Part shown: positions 62,840-64,000 of the stretch, piece by piece
Layout of the letters: the number at the start of each line of letters is the position of its first letter
Numbering within the stretch: position 1 is the stretch's first letter
Source of the DNA: Cordylochernes scorpioides
Taxonomy: Eukaryota > Arthropoda > Arachnida > Pseudoscorpiones > Chernetidae
NCBI GenBank assembly: GCA_030710605.1
Contig: CP092863.1
Span: 116,068,680 to 116,132,679, forward strand
Direction of reading: 5' to 3'
DNA length: 64,000 nt
The notes under the pieces: generated by a model
What the model was told of the DNA's origin: nothing
The model's database searches: none
What the model saw: only the letters and a program-made list of their open reading frames with translations
Program-made: the position numbers and the translations under genes

Positions 62840-64000
62840 AAAAAAAATGACGTAGCAAAAAGATATATAAAAAAGTCACAATAATTATATTTTAAAAAGG
62901 CACTTAATTTTATTTAGTCTTTCGAAATGGAGTATCTGGAGCTCAAAGAAGTAATGCGAGTTGAAGCTGCAATTTAGAAAATCTAATCAACACTTTAAGT
63001 CTCCCATCCCCGATCACTCACTGCTGTCTTATTCCTTTATTTCTCTCCTAGTCTGTCATCAACCAAACAGATGAGACCTGGAAGATTAATATAAAATGTT
63101 GAAAGCTAGGATTTGCCTATATACAAAATCAACGATTAAGTTGTATATTTCAATTTTGTTTTCTATTTCTCTATCAAGTCCACAGATAAAATTTTGAACA
63201 GTCTCTTGATATATCCTATCTTAAAGTCTATGTAAGTTCTCAGAAAGTGTATCTTCGTGTACTGAAGAAGAAATGTTGAAAGCTAGGATTTACTCATGAG
63301 AAAGCAATGGACTGTTTGTCTATTTTAATTGATATCTTTTTCCGATCAATATTGGGTAAAATGTAGAACATGTCACTGAGACATCCTTTCTTATAGCTGT
63401 AGTATAACGAATGGTCGTTCTATCAAGTTGAAGAAACACATGGATGGGGATTTATGGAAAAGTGAGTGCTGAAGGAAAATGGTTAATTTTTGTTTTTAGA
63501 TCAAGGCCGAGGGTAGAATGTAGGGCAGACGGTTTATGAGGAGGCGTCGAGGAGTTGTTCTTTGTTCCCGGTCTGTCTGCTGGCTGGCTGGCTGTGACAG
63601 GCTTCTTATCTCTTCTTCTATAATGTAGGAATTGGTCTTCAGTTCCTCTGTTCTTTAGCAGGTACTGGTCTTCAGTAGTGTCATACTTCTCATCTTGAGC
63701 TCCCCTATTTACAAGGTTGTCCCAAAAGTTCGTAAACACTTATTATATATATGTGGTAAACTTTTGTTTGAAGGGTCAGGTCAGTGTTAGGCTTGAGAGT
63801 TTCAGGTAGATAATTCTATTCTTATATAGGTGATGAATCTATTTTTCCATTCCATTTTCGTGTTCCCTTCTATACAGAATGAAGGATTTTGGTTTTAATA
63901 TAGAGAAGTTTCTTTCCAAGTTTCCCCTTCCACTTCCGAACGTCCAACAGCTCCATCCAATCTACTTACTTCTCACCGTTCACTGGGTGTGAACAATTAA
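62840..64000. other. Unclassified sequence with one mariner-like end
   Basis: ACAAGGTTGTCCCAAAAGTT CGTAAACACTT at 63,712-63,742 is the inverted end seen at 26,397, without a partner here. GTTGAAAGCTAGGATTT occurs at 63,100 and 63,275. A minus frame at 63,452-63,739 matches no family I know and overlaps the mariner-like end. Confidence 0.4.

Noticed and set aside
63452..63739. 95-residue minus-strand frame
   Set aside because: Its first residues are encoded by a mariner-like inverted end; the rest is low-complexity and unrecognised.

Overview
This window looks like an intergenic and intronic stretch of an AT-rich animal genome, probably a protostome invertebrate. The evidence is spliceosomal splice sites, a matrix metalloproteinase exon, tRNA-derived SINEs, a U6 snRNA pseudogene, Tc1/mariner, hAT-like and Helitron-like elements, and no dense ORF arrangement. 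One intact Tc1 transposase resembles those I know from chelicerate arthropods, which is only a weak hint about the host. A 100-base run of N (1110-1209) is an assembly gap.

Only one host protein-coding exon is recognisable: a minus-strand exon at 39,987-40,264. It encodes the end of an MMP propeptide, with the cysteine switch, a furin-type RVRR site and the first residues of the catalytic domain. Two Tc1-family elements are complete to their TA target sites: 7,080-8,574 with an intact 343-residue DD34E transposase, and 56,897-58,315 with one in-frame stop and 32 rather than 34 residues between the second D and the E. Two decayed LINE C-terminal fragments (46.8 kb and 53.9 kb) are the only reverse-transcriptase-element coding remains seen.

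Nearly everything else is repeats. Layout: 0-3.3 kb, an inverted duplication arm and SINEs; 3.56-5.04 kb, a 66-bp satellite made from U6 snRNA; 6.3-8.7 kb, a hammerhead foldback element with a nested retroposon, then Tc1; 8.7-13.3 kb, long palindromes, a 69-bp satellite grown from a SINE, a Helitron-like copy and a hammerhead element; 14-22 kb, MITEs, the second duplication arm and a hAT-like MITE; 22.9-25.3 kb, a 70/74-bp satellite made from a retroposon tail; 25.5-27.7 kb, a full SINE, a hammerhead element and a mariner-like composite; 28.5-29.9 kb, a 141-bp satellite; 30-39 kb, mixed repeats and a Helitron-like copy; 39.6-40.3 kb, a minisatellite and the MMP exon; 41.4-47.5 kb, a pogo-like MITE, a 90-bp satellite and tRNA-bearing foldbacks; 49.8-50.7 kb, a large palindrome with a SINE in one arm; 51.5-56.9 kb, several hammerhead elements; 58-60 kb, GATA-motif-rich sequence; 61.5-61.9 kb, the best hammerhead element.

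The most interesting signal is a set of short foldback repeats with a type-I hammerhead ribozyme core (CUGANGA, stem II, GAAA, very short stem III, matching stem I) in the loop between long inverted arms. At 61,674-61,728 and 13,153-13,194 (minus) every core nucleotide and all three helices are present with a GUC cleavage triplet. At least nine further copies show graded decay. Two related themes are foldbacks whose loop holds a tRNA-like cloverleaf, and several satellites each seeded from a recognisable dispersed or RNA-derived sequence. Several short retroposon types, including the seeds of two satellites, share a stem-loop plus TAATAAAG 3' end, which suggests one shared mobilising machinery.
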